From: Variovorax sp. OK212
GTDB taxonomy: Bacteria; Pseudomonadota; Gammaproteobacteria; Burkholderiales; Burkholderiaceae_C
DNA: 64,000 nt
Assembly: GCF_900112425.1 (NCBI RefSeq)
Contig: NZ_FOLP01000007.1
Location: forward strand, 248,001 to 312,000
Reading direction: 5' to 3'
Part shown: positions 46,593 to 55,400 of the stretch, piece after piece
How the letters are laid out: every line of letters begins with the position of its first letter
Numbering within the stretch: the stretch's first letter is position 1
Notes under the pieces: model-generated
Told to the model about the DNA's origin: nothing
Databases searched by the model: none
What the model saw: only the letters and a program-made list of their open reading frames with translations
Translations under genes and position numbers: made by a program

Positions 46593-47412
46593 ACTCGAAT
46601 CGATCCGCGTCGCCTACGGGCAGGCCACCGCGCTGTGGGACGTGTCGCTGTCCATCGGCAAGGGCGAGCTGCTGTGCATCGTCGGGCCCAACAGCGCGGG
46701 CAAGAGCACGCTCATCAACGCCGTGGCCGGGCTGCACCGCATCAGCGCGGGCCGCATGCGCTTCGAGGGGCAGGACATCTCGCGCCTGGCGCCGCACCGC
46801 TTCTGCGCGCAGGGCATTGCGCTGGTGCCCGAGGGGCGGCGCCTGTTCACCGAGATGACGGTGCGCGAGAACCTCGAGCTCGGCAGCTACCTGCGCGCGG
46901 CGCGGCTGGAGCGCGCGCGCTCGATGGAGCATGTGTGCACGCTGTTCCCCGCGCTGAAGGAAAAGCTGGAGCAGCCGGCCGGCTCGCTCTCGGGCGGCCA
47001 GCAGCAGATGGTGGCCATCGGCCGCGCGCTCATGGCGCGGCCCAAGCTGCTGCTGCTCGACGAGCCTTCGCTGGGGCTGGCGCCGAGCATCGTGCTGGAC
47101 ATGTTCACCGCCATCCGCCGCATCCATGCCGACGGCATCGCGGTGCTGCTGGTGGAGCAGAACGTGGGCATGGCGCTGGACGTGGCCGAGCGTGCGGCGG
47201 TGCTGGAAGAAGGGCGCATCGTGGCGCTGGGCCGGCCTGAAGAGCTGATGGCGCGGCCGGAGTTGCGGCGCGCCTACCTGGGGCTGGACGCGGAGCTTGG
47301 GGAAGAGGGCGAAGAGGGCGGCCCTACGCCGGGTGCGACGGCTCGCGGCGCTCCTGCAGCGCCATCGGCTTCGGCCGCCGCAGCGCCAGCCACCACAGCA
47401 GCGCGGCATTGA
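46585..47412 (+). CDS. LIV-type ABC ATPase (LivF)
   Basis: This 275-residue ATPase has Walker A GPNSAGKST (about residue 33), signature LSGGQQQMVAIGRAL (about residue 135), Walker B LLLLDEPSLGL and the switch in LLVEQNVGMAL. It overlaps the LivM-LivG fusion by 8 nt. The last ~35 residues are an Ala/Thr/Pro-rich tail that has no LivF counterpart. It overlaps, antisense, the membrane-protein gene at 47324. Confidence 0.92.
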   Translation: MLELESIRVAYGQATALWDVSLSIGKGELLCIVGPNSAGKSTLINAVAGLHRISAGRMRFEGQDISRLAPHRFCAQGIALVPEGRRLFTEMTVRENLELGSYLRAARLERARSMEHVCTLFPALKEKLEQPAGSLSGGQQQMVAIGRALMARPKLLLLDEPSLGLAPSIVLDMFTAIRRIHADGIAVLLVEQNVGMALDVAERAAVLEEGRIVALGRPEELMARPELRRAYLGLDAELGEEGEEGGPTPGATARGAPAAPSASAAAAPATTAARH

Positions 47413-47659
47413 CCGCCCAGCTGCCCGCCAGCAACAGCAGCGCGGTGGTCGCGACGCCCGGCGAGAGGCCCAGCGTGAGCAGGCTCAGCGACCACGGCAG
47501 CCCGCCCGCAATGGCGACCAGCATGCCGACCTCGCTGTCGGGCACCACGGCGCTGGCCAGGATGCACACCACCCCGCCGATCGTGTAGATCAGCGCGGCG
47601 GTGCGCCATCCGGCGCGCGGTCCGGGGCGTTTTTGCAAATGTGAATTCGCAATGGGCAT
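47324..47659 (-). CDS. Small membrane protein, hypothetical
   Basis: This 111-residue protein has three predicted membrane helices (TAALIYTIGGVVCILASAVVP, GMLVAIAGGLPWSLSLLTLGL, VATTALLLLAGSWAVNAALLWWLAL). It converges with the LivF gene and shares 89 bp with it. The helical hydrophobicity pattern is better than chance, so it is probably real. The family is unknown to me. Confidence 0.6.
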   Translation of the reverse strand: MPIANSHLQKRPGPRAGWRTAALIYTIGGVVCILASAVVPDSEVGMLVAIAGGLPWSLSLLTLGLSPGVATTALLLLAGSWAVNAALLWWLALRRPKPMALQERREPSHPA

Positions 47660-47735
47660 GCACCGAGCATCGCCGATCCCGCACCCCGGCGTGAAGGCCT
47701 GTTACGCGAAGGGTCGTAGTGTTTTGGCGACGCTG

Positions 47736-49244
47736 TCAGCCGCCGTTTGCCAACTTCTGCACGAAGGGCGCAACTGGTGCTAGCGGCAGCGCTTTTTCAG
47801 CGCCGAGCGCCAACGCGAGCAAGGCCGTGTCGCTGCCTTCCGCGCCCGTCAACTCCAGCCCGGCCGGCAGGCCGTTCGACGCCAGTCCCATCGGCAGGCT
47901 CACGGCCGGCAGCCCCGCCATGCCGGCCGGGCCGGTGTTGCGGATGTAGGCCGAGAAGGCCGACACGCGCCGCCCGCACAGCGTCACCTCCACGTCGTCG
48001 CCGATGCGCGCGGCGGTCAGCGGGCTGGTGGGAAAGACCAGCGCGGCCAGCTGGTGCCGCGCAAAGCATTCGCGGTACGCCGCCTGCATGCGCGGGCGCA
48101 GCGTGTGCCGTGCGTGGGCATAGGCCTCGGGCGTGACGGCGGTGTCGCCGAACAACCGCTCGAACAGCGGGCGCACGTCGGGGCTGACCACGGCGTCGGT
48201 GAGCGCGCGGGCGTCGAAGGGGCGGCCGTGGCGCGCGAAGTAGGCGGCCAGCGCGGGCAGGATCTCGTGCAGCGAGATCGACATCGACGCCTGCTGGAAC
48301 AGCGCGCCGGCTTCGGCCAGGTCGCAAGGCACCAGCACCGCGCCCGCCGCGCGCAGCCGTTCCATGCTGTCGCGCGCCAGCTCGGCCACGGGCGGATCGA
48401 CGTCTTCCCAGAAATAAGCCGCCGGCACACCCAGCCGCACGCCCGCGAGCGGCGTGGCGGCCAGGTGCGCGGGGCTGCCGGTCACGGCATGGTCGACCAG
48501 CACGCAGTCGTCCACGCAGCGTGCCATCACGCCGGCCGTGTCGAAGGTCGGCGAGATGGGTACCAGCCCGTCGTCCGGCCAGCGGTGCACCGTGGGCCGA
48601 AAGCCCACCAGCCCGCACAGCGCGGCCGGCACGCGCACCGAGCCGCCCGTGTCGGTGCCGATGGCCGCCGGCGCGGCGCGCAGGCCGAGCAGCGCCGCAT
48701 TGCCGCCGCTGGAGCCGCCCGTGACGTGCGCGGCATCGAACGGGTTGCGCGACGGCCCGAAGGCATGGTTGTGGCCGGTGACGCCTTGGGACCACTCGTG
48801 CAGGTTGGTCTTGCCGAGCACGAGCGCGCCTGCATCGAGCAGGCGTTGCGTCACGCCGGCGTGCATGCGCGGCGTGTGGTCCGCCATCCAAGGGCTGCCG
48901 GCGGTGGTCGGCATGCCGGCCACGTCGATGTTGTCCTTGAAGGCCAGCGGCACGCCATGCAGGGGAAGCGTGCCGGCGGCGGGCCTGGGCCCGGCATCGA
49001 GCGCGGCGGCGGCCGACAGAAGCTGTTCGGGGTCGAGATGGCGCAGGGCGCCGAAGGGCGCGATGGCTTCGGCGCGGGCTAGCAGGGCGCGGGCGTAGTC
49101 GGTGGCGCGCAGTTCGCCGCTGGCCATCCGGCGCGCGGCGTCGCGGGCGGAAAGGTCGGTGAGCGTGGTGAACGTGGTGGGGGCGGCGGGTGCGGAGGGA
49201 ACGGCAGGGGCGGCGGAATCGGTCAGCGCATGCATTCGGTTCAT
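47736..49244 (-). CDS. Amidase signature family hydrolase
   Basis: This 502-residue protein has Lys in GVPLAFKDNIDVAG (about residue 95), GGSSGGNAALLG with the cis-Ser (about residue 167) and the nucleophile Ser in GTDTGGSVRVPAALCGLVGF (about residue 191). A low-complexity Ala/Pro/Thr leader precedes the domain. It is divergent from the NMT1-type operon and may supply ammonia or an acid from the imported amide. The ATG at 49235 is an alternative start. Confidence 0.9.
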   Translation of the reverse strand: MNRMHALTDSAAPAVPSAPAAPTTFTTLTDLSARDAARRMASGELRATDYARALLARAEAIAPFGALRHLDPEQLLSAAAALDAGPRPAAGTLPLHGVPLAFKDNIDVAGMPTTAGSPWMADHTPRMHAGVTQRLLDAGALVLGKTNLHEWSQGVTGHNHAFGPSRNPFDAAHVTGGSSGGNAALLGLRAAPAAIGTDTGGSVRVPAALCGLVGFRPTVHRWPDDGLVPISPTFDTAGVMARCVDDCVLVDHAVTGSPAHLAATPLAGVRLGVPAAYFWEDVDPPVAELARDSMERLRAAGAVLVPCDLAEAGALFQQASMSISLHEILPALAAYFARHGRPFDARALTDAVVSPDVRPLFERLFGDTAVTPEAYAHARHTLRPRMQAAYRECFARHQLAALVFPTSPLTAARIGDDVEVTLCGRRVSAFSAYIRNTGPAGMAGLPAVSLPMGLASNGLPAGLELTGAEGSDTALLALALGAEKALPLAPVAPFVQKLANGG

Positions 49245-49280
49245 GAGGGGCTCGAGCAGGTTCGAAATTGGGGCAGAAGC

Positions 49281-49294
49281 TGCACTTGGGTGCA
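49281..49294. promoter_or_regulatory. Palindrome upstream of the sigma-54 promoter, possible activator site
   Basis: TGCACTTGGGTGCA has perfect TGCAC/GTGCA half-sites, the half-site sequence used by NtrC. The spacing is 4 bp instead of the usual 7, so it is not a canonical NtrC site. Its centre lies about 60 bp before the -24 element. Confidence 0.35.
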
Positions 49295-49345
49295 TGTTCC
49301 GGGCCAATTCACGCTTCCGAAGGCGAAAAACACATGGAAAAAGGC

Positions 49346-49361
49346 TGGCATGGATACTGCT
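49346..49361 (+). promoter_or_regulatory. Sigma-54 (RpoN) promoter of the NMT1-type operon
   Basis: TGGCATGGATACTGCT matches the -24/-12 consensus TGGCAC-N5-TTGCW closely and has the invariant GG-N10-GC spacing. It lies 33 bp upstream of the substrate-binding protein ATG at 49395, a normal leader length. Sigma-54 promoters need an enhancer-binding activator and are often tied to nitrogen limitation. Confidence 0.72.
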
Positions 49362-49394
49362 TAATGAGTTTTTTGTATTCAAGAGGCTTTCAAC

Positions 49395-50402
49395 ATGTCT
49401 TTCAAGTCCTTGCGTCTCCTGGCTGCCGTCGCCGCGTCGATGGCCCTTCTGCAGGCGTTGCCCGCATCCGCCGCTGAAAAGGTGTCCTTGCGCCTGAAGT
49501 GGCTGGCGCAGGCGCAGTTCGCCGGCTTCTACGTGGCCAAGGCCAAGGGCTTCTACGACCAGGCCGGCCTCGACCTCACCATCAACCCCGGCGGCCCCAA
49601 CCTCAACGTCGAGACGCTCGTGGCCTCGGGCAACGACACCTTCGGCCTGGCCGGCGGCACCGAGACCGTGCTGCTCGCCCGCGAAAAGGGCCTGCCGCTG
49701 GTGTGCATCGGCGTGACCGTGCAGAAGACGCCGTTCACCTATGTGGCCTACAAGGACTCCGGCATCACCAAGGTGCAGGACTTCGCGGGCAAGAAGGTCG
49801 CCACCTGGTTCACCGGCACGCAGTACACGCTGTACTCCATGCTCGCCTCGGGCGGCGTGAAGCAGAGCGACCTCACCATCGTTCCGCAGTCGGGCTCGAT
49901 GGCGCCCTTCGTCGAGAAGCAGTTCGACGTGGCCGCCGCCACCTACTACAACGAACTCAACACGCTGAAAGAGCAGGGCCTGGGCGACAAGCTCACGCTC
50001 ATCAAGCCCGACGACTACGGCGTGGTCGTGCAGCAGGACACCGTGCTGGTGTCCGAGAAGTACCGCAACGAGAAGCCGCAGCAGGTGCAGGCCTTCATGA
50101 ACGCCACCATCAAGGGCTGGAAGTACGCGCTGCAGAACAAGAAGGAAGCCATCGACATCGTCATGGCCGCTTCGCCCAGCCTGAACCGTCCGCACCAGGA
50201 AGCCATGCTCGAGGAGTTCGAGAAGCTCGTGAAGGCCGGCAAGGGCGGCACCGACGGCATCCTGGCCATCGACCTGCCCACCGTCGAGAAGATGCAGACC
50301 CAGCTCGTGGGCTACAAGGCGCTGAAGGCACCGGCCGACCTGTCCAAGGCGTACGACGCCAGCTTCTGGACGCAGGTGCCCGCCGCCGACAAGAAGTTCT
50401 GA
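49395..50402 (+). CDS. NMT1/THI5-type ABC substrate-binding protein
   Basis: This 335-residue protein has a signal peptide ending ASAAEK (about residue 24), then the NMT1-like domain: VSLRLKWLAQAQFAGFYVAKAKGFYDQAGLDLTINPGG and ETLVASGNDTFGLAGGTETVLLARE. The fold serves pyrimidine (HMP), thiamin-precursor, riboflavin, sulfonate or nitrate uptake. The W-Q-FAG pattern is closest to the ThiY/RibY branch that binds planar N-heterocycles. It heads the sigma-54 operon. Confidence 0.88.
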   Translation: MSFKSLRLLAAVAASMALLQALPASAAEKVSLRLKWLAQAQFAGFYVAKAKGFYDQAGLDLTINPGGPNLNVETLVASGNDTFGLAGGTETVLLAREKGLPLVCIGVTVQKTPFTYVAYKDSGITKVQDFAGKKVATWFTGTQYTLYSMLASGGVKQSDLTIVPQSGSMAPFVEKQFDVAAATYYNELNTLKEQGLGDKLTLIKPDDYGVVVQQDTVLVSEKYRNEKPQQVQAFMNATIKGWKYALQNKKEAIDIVMAASPSLNRPHQEAMLEEFEKLVKAGKGGTDGILAIDLPTVEKMQTQLVGYKALKAPADLSKAYDASFWTQVPAADKKF

Positions 50403-50422
50403 GCCGCATCACTGCCAAGACC

Positions 50423-51279
<857 letters not shown>

Positions 51280-51283
<4 letters not shown>

Positions 51284-52038
51284 ACGCCCTCTTGCAGCGC
51301 GCCGTGCGCTCGCCCGCGTTGGCCTTCATCGGGCTGGCGCTGGTGTGGGAGCTCTGCGTGCACGCCTTCGCGCCGTCGCCGCGCTATCTGCCGGCGCTCA
51401 GCGCCATCGCGCAGGACGCCTGGTCGGTGTGGCCGCAACTGGCGCGCGGCTTCGGCCGCACGCTGCTCGAAACCGTGCTCGGCTTTGCCATGGGCGCGCT
51501 CTTCGGCTGCTTCTGCGGCACGGTGTTCACCTACTCGCGCTGGATGGAGCGCTCGGTGTTCCCACTGTTCGTGGTCTCGCAGACCGTGCCGGTGGTGGCC
51601 TTCGGCGCGCTCATCGTCATCTGGTTCGGCAACTCGCTGCTGGCCAAGGTGATGACCGCGTTCTTCCTGACTTTCTTCCCGGTCACGGTGAACACGCTGC
51701 GCGGGCTGAAGTCGTGCGACCCGCAACGCATGGCGCTGATGCGCAGCTTCGGCGCCAACCGCCTCGTGATGTTCTTCAAGCTGGCCGTGCCGTCAGCGCT
51801 GCCGCAGATCATGGTGGGGCTGCGCGTGGCCATAGGCCTGAGCCTCATCGGCTCGGTGGTGGGCGAGTGGTTCGGCGAAACCGTGGGCCTGGGCGTGATG
51901 CTGATGGAGGCGATGAACGCCGACCTGGTGGTGCGCCTGTGGGTGGTGATGTTTGCCTGCGGGCTGATGGGTGCGCTGCTCTACGGGCTGCTCACCTTCG
52001 TGGAAAGGAGGCTCGTATGGTGGCGCAGCGAAAGTTGA
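51280..52038 (+). CDS. ABC transporter permease 1 (NitT/TauT family)
   Basis: This 252-residue membrane protein starts with GTG, overlapping the ATPase stop by 4 nt. It has about six helices. The coupling loop is LRGLKSCDPQRMALMRSFGANRLVMFFKLAVPSALPQIMVGLRVAIGLSLIGSVVGEW. Its end overlaps the start of permease 2 by 22 nt. Confidence 0.9.
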
Positions 52039-52823
52039 TGCCTTCCGCGCAGCGGAAGTTGATGCCCTCCGCGCAGCGGAAGTTGCTGGCTTCTCCGGTG
52101 GTGCCGGTGGTGCTGAGCATCGTCGTTCTGCTGGTGGTGTGGGAAGGCGCGATCCTTCTCTTCAAGATTCCGCCGTTCGTGCTGCCCAGCCTGGGCGCGA
52201 TCGTGCAGCACGCGTTCACCGACACCGGCCGCCTCATGGCCGCGTTGCTGGCCACGCTGGGCGAGGCGCTCGGCGGCTATGCGCTGGGCAGCGTGCTCGG
52301 CCTGCTGCTGGCCGTGGTGCTGCTGCTGGCACCGCCGCTGGAGCGCATCGTGATGCCGCTGGCCGTGGCAGTGAACGCGGTGCCCACCGTGGCCTATGCG
52401 CCGCTGTTCCTCATCTGGTTCGGCCTGGGTGCCGCATCGAAGATCGCGCTGGTGGCATTGGCCGTGGGCTTCACGATGCTGGTCAACGCACTGCATGGCC
52501 TGAAGCAGGCCGACCTTGCCGCGGTGAACCTCATGCGCAGCTTCGGCGCCGGGCAGATGAAGATCGTGTGGCGCCTGCGCCTGCCGGTGGCCATGCCCTC
52601 GGTGGTGACGGCGCTGCGCATCGGCGTGCCGCGCAGCATGATCGTCGCGATCGTCGGCGAGATGCTGGGCGCCTACGCGGGGCTCGGGCGAATGATCTAT
52701 GAATCGACGCAGCAGGTCGACCTGCTGAGCGTGTGGTCGGCGGTGCTGGTTGCGTCGCTCGCGAGCATGGTCTTCTACGGCCTGCTGATCTGGATCGACC
52801 AGAAACTGGTGTGGTGGCGCTGA
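52017..52823 (+). CDS. ABC transporter permease 2 (NitT/TauT family)
   Basis: This 268-residue protein is the second permease. The N-terminal ~24 residues consist of a repeated MPSAQRKL unit. The coupling loop is LHGLKQADLAAVNLMRSFGAGQMKIVWRLRLPVAMPSVVTALRIGVPRSMIVAIVGEM. Two different permeases imply a heterodimer, unlike the single-permease TauC or SsuC systems. Confidence 0.9.
   Translation: MVAQRKLMPSAQRKLMPSAQRKLLASPVVPVVLSIVVLLVVWEGAILLFKIPPFVLPSLGAIVQHAFTDTGRLMAALLATLGEALGGYALGSVLGLLLAVVLLLAPPLERIVMPLAVAVNAVPTVAYAPLFLIWFGLGAASKIALVALAVGFTMLVNALHGLKQADLAAVNLMRSFGAGQMKIVWRLRLPVAMPSVVTALRIGVPRSMIVAIVGEMLGAYAGLGRMIYESTQQVDLLSVWSAVLVASLASMVFYGLLIWIDQKLVWWR
52023..52094. repeat. 24-bp tandem repeat across a permease overlap, 3 copies
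   Basis: Three copies of GCGCAGCGGAAGTTGATGCC plus four bases lie at 52023-52046, 52047-52070 and 52071-52094. The first two are near identical and the third has several changes. They cover the last codons of permease 1 and the first codons of permease 2. Confidence 0.92.
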
Positions 52824-53596
52824 TGACGAGCAAGAGCAATCCCGCGGCGTACCCGCAGACCGAAGCCGAGCTGCGCGTGCAACTCGCCGCCTGCTACCGA
52901 CTGGTGGCGCACTTCGGCATGGACGACCTCATCTACAACCACATCTCGGCGCGCGTGCCGGGGCCGGAGCACCACTTCCTCATCAACCCCTACGGGCTGC
53001 TGTTCTCGGAAGTGACGGCTTCGTCGCTGGTGAAGATCGACCTCGAAGGCCACAAGGTGGACGACACCGAGGCAGAGGTGAACCGCGCGGGCTTCGTGAT
53101 CCACAGCGCAATTCATGCGGGCCGGCCCGACGCGCTGTGCGTGCTGCACACGCACTCCGAAGCCGGCACCGCCATCGCGGCCATGCCCCACGGCCTCTCG
53201 CCGCTGAGCCAGTTCGCCATGCGCTACCAAGGCCACACCGCGTTCCACGACTACGAAGGCGTGGCGCTGGAAACCGGCGAGCGCGAGCGGCTGGTGCGCG
53301 ACCTGGGGCCGCACCACACGCTGGTGCTGCGCAACCACGGCATCCTGACGGTGGGGCGCACCATTCCCGAGGCCTTCATCCTCATGTACTACTTCGAGAA
53401 GGCCGCCAAGGTGCAGCTGCTCGCGCAGGGCGGCATCGCGCCCGGCCAGTCGCTGGTGTACCCGCAGCCCGAAGTGAGCGACCTGGCCGCGCGCCAGTTC
53501 ACCGAATTTGCCGGCGACATCCTGCCGCCCGGCACGCGCGAATGGCCCGCGTTCCTGCGCATGCTGGAGCGCACCCAGCCCGACTACCGGCTCTGA
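52823..53596 (+). CDS. Class II aldolase/adducin family protein
   Basis: This 257-residue protein starts within the previous gene's stop. The metal-binding His residues are in CVLHTHSEAGTA and LRNHGILTVG, with NHISARVPGPEHHFLINPYGLLFSEVTASSLVKID typical of the family. Members include sugar-phosphate aldolases and some decarboxylases of hydroxypyridine dicarboxylates. Its place in this operon suggests a carbon-carbon cleavage or decarboxylation step. Confidence 0.88.
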   Translation: MTSKSNPAAYPQTEAELRVQLAACYRLVAHFGMDDLIYNHISARVPGPEHHFLINPYGLLFSEVTASSLVKIDLEGHKVDDTEAEVNRAGFVIHSAIHAGRPDALCVLHTHSEAGTAIAAMPHGLSPLSQFAMRYQGHTAFHDYEGVALETGERERLVRDLGPHHTLVLRNHGILTVGRTIPEAFILMYYFEKAAKVQLLAQGGIAPGQSLVYPQPEVSDLAARQFTEFAGDILPPGTREWPAFLRMLERTQPDYRL

Positions 53597-53666
53597 CAGC
53601 GGTTCCCTTCATCTTTCCCCTCTGAGACACGTTCCAAACGTTCTACAAGTCCTACACATTCCGACC

Positions 53667-54506
53667 ATGCAACTCGAGAACCTCACCTCCTTCATCGGCA
53701 CCGAAGTCAAGGGCATCGACCTGCGCGAACCCGTGAGCGACGCCGACTTCGCCGTGCTGCGCGACACGCTCAACCAGCGCTCCGTGCTGCTGTTTCGCGG
53801 CCAGCACATCGACGAGTCGCAGCACGTGGCGTTCTCGCGCCGCTTCGGCACGCTGCTGGGCCACGTGCTCACGCAGTTCCTGAAGAAGGAGCACCCCGAG
53901 GTCTACGTGCTGTCGAACGTGTCGGAAAACGGCAAGCCCATCGGCAACCACAAGGAAGGCTGGAACTGGCACTCCGACCTGTCGTACAAGGCCGAGCCCT
54001 CGATGGGCGCGCTGCTCTACGCACTCGAAGTGCCGCCGGTGGAAGGCGACACCTTCTTCGCCTCGATGCATGCGGCCTACGACGCGCTCGACGAAGAAAC
54101 CAAGGCGCGCATCCGCCCCATGACCGCCACGCACAGCTATGCCAACTACTACGGCAAGGCCTTCGCCGACCGCAACCCGCTCACGCCCGAGCAGCTGGCC
54201 GCCACGCCCGACGTGGTGCACCCGCTGGTGCGCACGCACCCTGAAACGGGCCGCCTCTCGCTCTACGTGGGCGAAGACGTGGTGAAGGAAATCGACGGCC
54301 TGCCCGCCGAAGAAAGCGTGACCTTGCTGGCCGAGCTGAACGCGCACGCCATCTCGCCCGCGTTCAGCTACCGCCACAAGTGGCTCGCGGGCGACCTGCT
54401 GGTGTGGGACAACCGCTGCACCATGCACCGCGCCACGCCGTACGACGACAACGTGTACCGCCGCGTGATGCACCGCACCACCGTGGCCGGCGACCGCCCG
54501 TTCTGA
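53667..54506 (+). CDS. TauD/TfdA family Fe(II)/2-oxoglutarate dioxygenase
   Basis: This 279-residue protein has the HxD iron motif in WNWHSDLSYKAEPS (about residues 105-107), the distal His in WDNRCTMHRATPY and the 2-oxoglutarate-binding Arg in RVMHRTTVAGDRPF. The family hydroxylates taurine, aryloxyacetates and many other substrates. The small molecule here is unknown. Confidence 0.9.
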   Translation: MQLENLTSFIGTEVKGIDLREPVSDADFAVLRDTLNQRSVLLFRGQHIDESQHVAFSRRFGTLLGHVLTQFLKKEHPEVYVLSNVSENGKPIGNHKEGWNWHSDLSYKAEPSMGALLYALEVPPVEGDTFFASMHAAYDALDEETKARIRPMTATHSYANYYGKAFADRNPLTPEQLAATPDVVHPLVRTHPETGRLSLYVGEDVVKEIDGLPAEESVTLLAELNAHAISPAFSYRHKWLAGDLLVWDNRCTMHRATPYDDNVYRRVMHRTTVAGDRPF

Positions 54507-54592
54507 CACCGCGCCAGGAACCGCGCGAGCCCGCCGAACAGGCCCCGCGTTTGAAGACCGACAAAGACAAGCACAACAAGGAAGGCAAGCAC

Positions 54593-55330
54593 ATGGAACC
54601 GAACGAACCTGAGATGGCGGCAGAACCGTCGGCCCTGCGCGGACGAGATCGCCAGCGCGGCAAGGGCGCCACACTGTCCGACGAGCTGAAGGACACGCTG
54701 GAAGACCTCATCGTCAGCGGCGTGATGAAGCCCGGCGCGCGGCTCGACGAGGCCGAGCTGGCCGAGCGCTTCAAGGTGTCGCGCACGCCGGTGCGCGAGG
54801 CGCTGAAGGCGCTGGCCGCCACCGGCCTGGTCGACCTGCGCAGCCGCCAGGGCGGCGTGTGCGTGGCGCGCATCTCGCTGCCCATGCTCATCGAGATGTT
54901 CCAGATGATGGCCGTCATGGAAGGCCTGTGCGCCAAGTTCGCGGCGCGCCGCGCCACCGAGGCGCAGAAGCTGCGCATGAGCACGCTGCACGACGAGCTC
55001 ACCCGCATCCTGGCCTCGGGCGACCACTCGCGCTTCTACGACGTGAACCAGGACTTCCACGACGCGCTGTACGAGGCCTCCAACACGCACTACCTGGCCG
55101 AGCAGACACGCGCGCTGCGCAAGCGGGTGCGCGTGTACCGCCGCTACGTCACCTTCCAGCCCGGGCGCATGACCGCCACCATCGGCGAGCACGGCGCCAT
55201 CCTGGACGCCATCCGGCGCAACGACCCGGCGGCCGCGTTCTCTTCCGCCATCGACCACGTGAGCCTGCTCGAGGACGACATCGTCGACCTGATCGCGGCG
55301 CTGTCCGAGCAGGACGGCGGCGCGCCCTGA
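54593..55330 (+). CDS. GntR family regulator, FCD subfamily
   Basis: This 245-residue protein has a basic ~25-residue N-terminal tail, then a winged helix (ELKDTLEDLIVSGVMKPGARLDEAELAERFKVSRTPVREALKALAATGLV) and an FCD domain with FYDVNQDFHDALYEASNTHYL and ATIGEHGAILDAIRRNDPAAAFSSAIDH. It lies inside the operon, so it probably gives feedback on the operon's substrate or intermediate. Confidence 0.9.
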   Translation: MEPNEPEMAAEPSALRGRDRQRGKGATLSDELKDTLEDLIVSGVMKPGARLDEAELAERFKVSRTPVREALKALAATGLVDLRSRQGGVCVARISLPMLIEMFQMMAVMEGLCAKFAARRATEAQKLRMSTLHDELTRILASGDHSRFYDVNQDFHDALYEASNTHYLAEQTRALRKRVRVYRRYVTFQPGRMTATIGEHGAILDAIRRNDPAAAFSSAIDHVSLLEDDIVDLIAALSEQDGGAP

Positions 55331-55400
55331 GCCTCTCTTTCAAGCATTCCATTTTTTCTCGACCGAATTTTTCGACCGCATTCCAGGACATCACTTCATC

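Noticed and set aside
49281..49294. A canonical NtrC site upstream of the sigma-54 promoter
   Set aside because: The half-sites match, but the spacer is 4 bp instead of the usual 7 bp between TGCAC and GTGCA, so I list it only as a candidate activator site.
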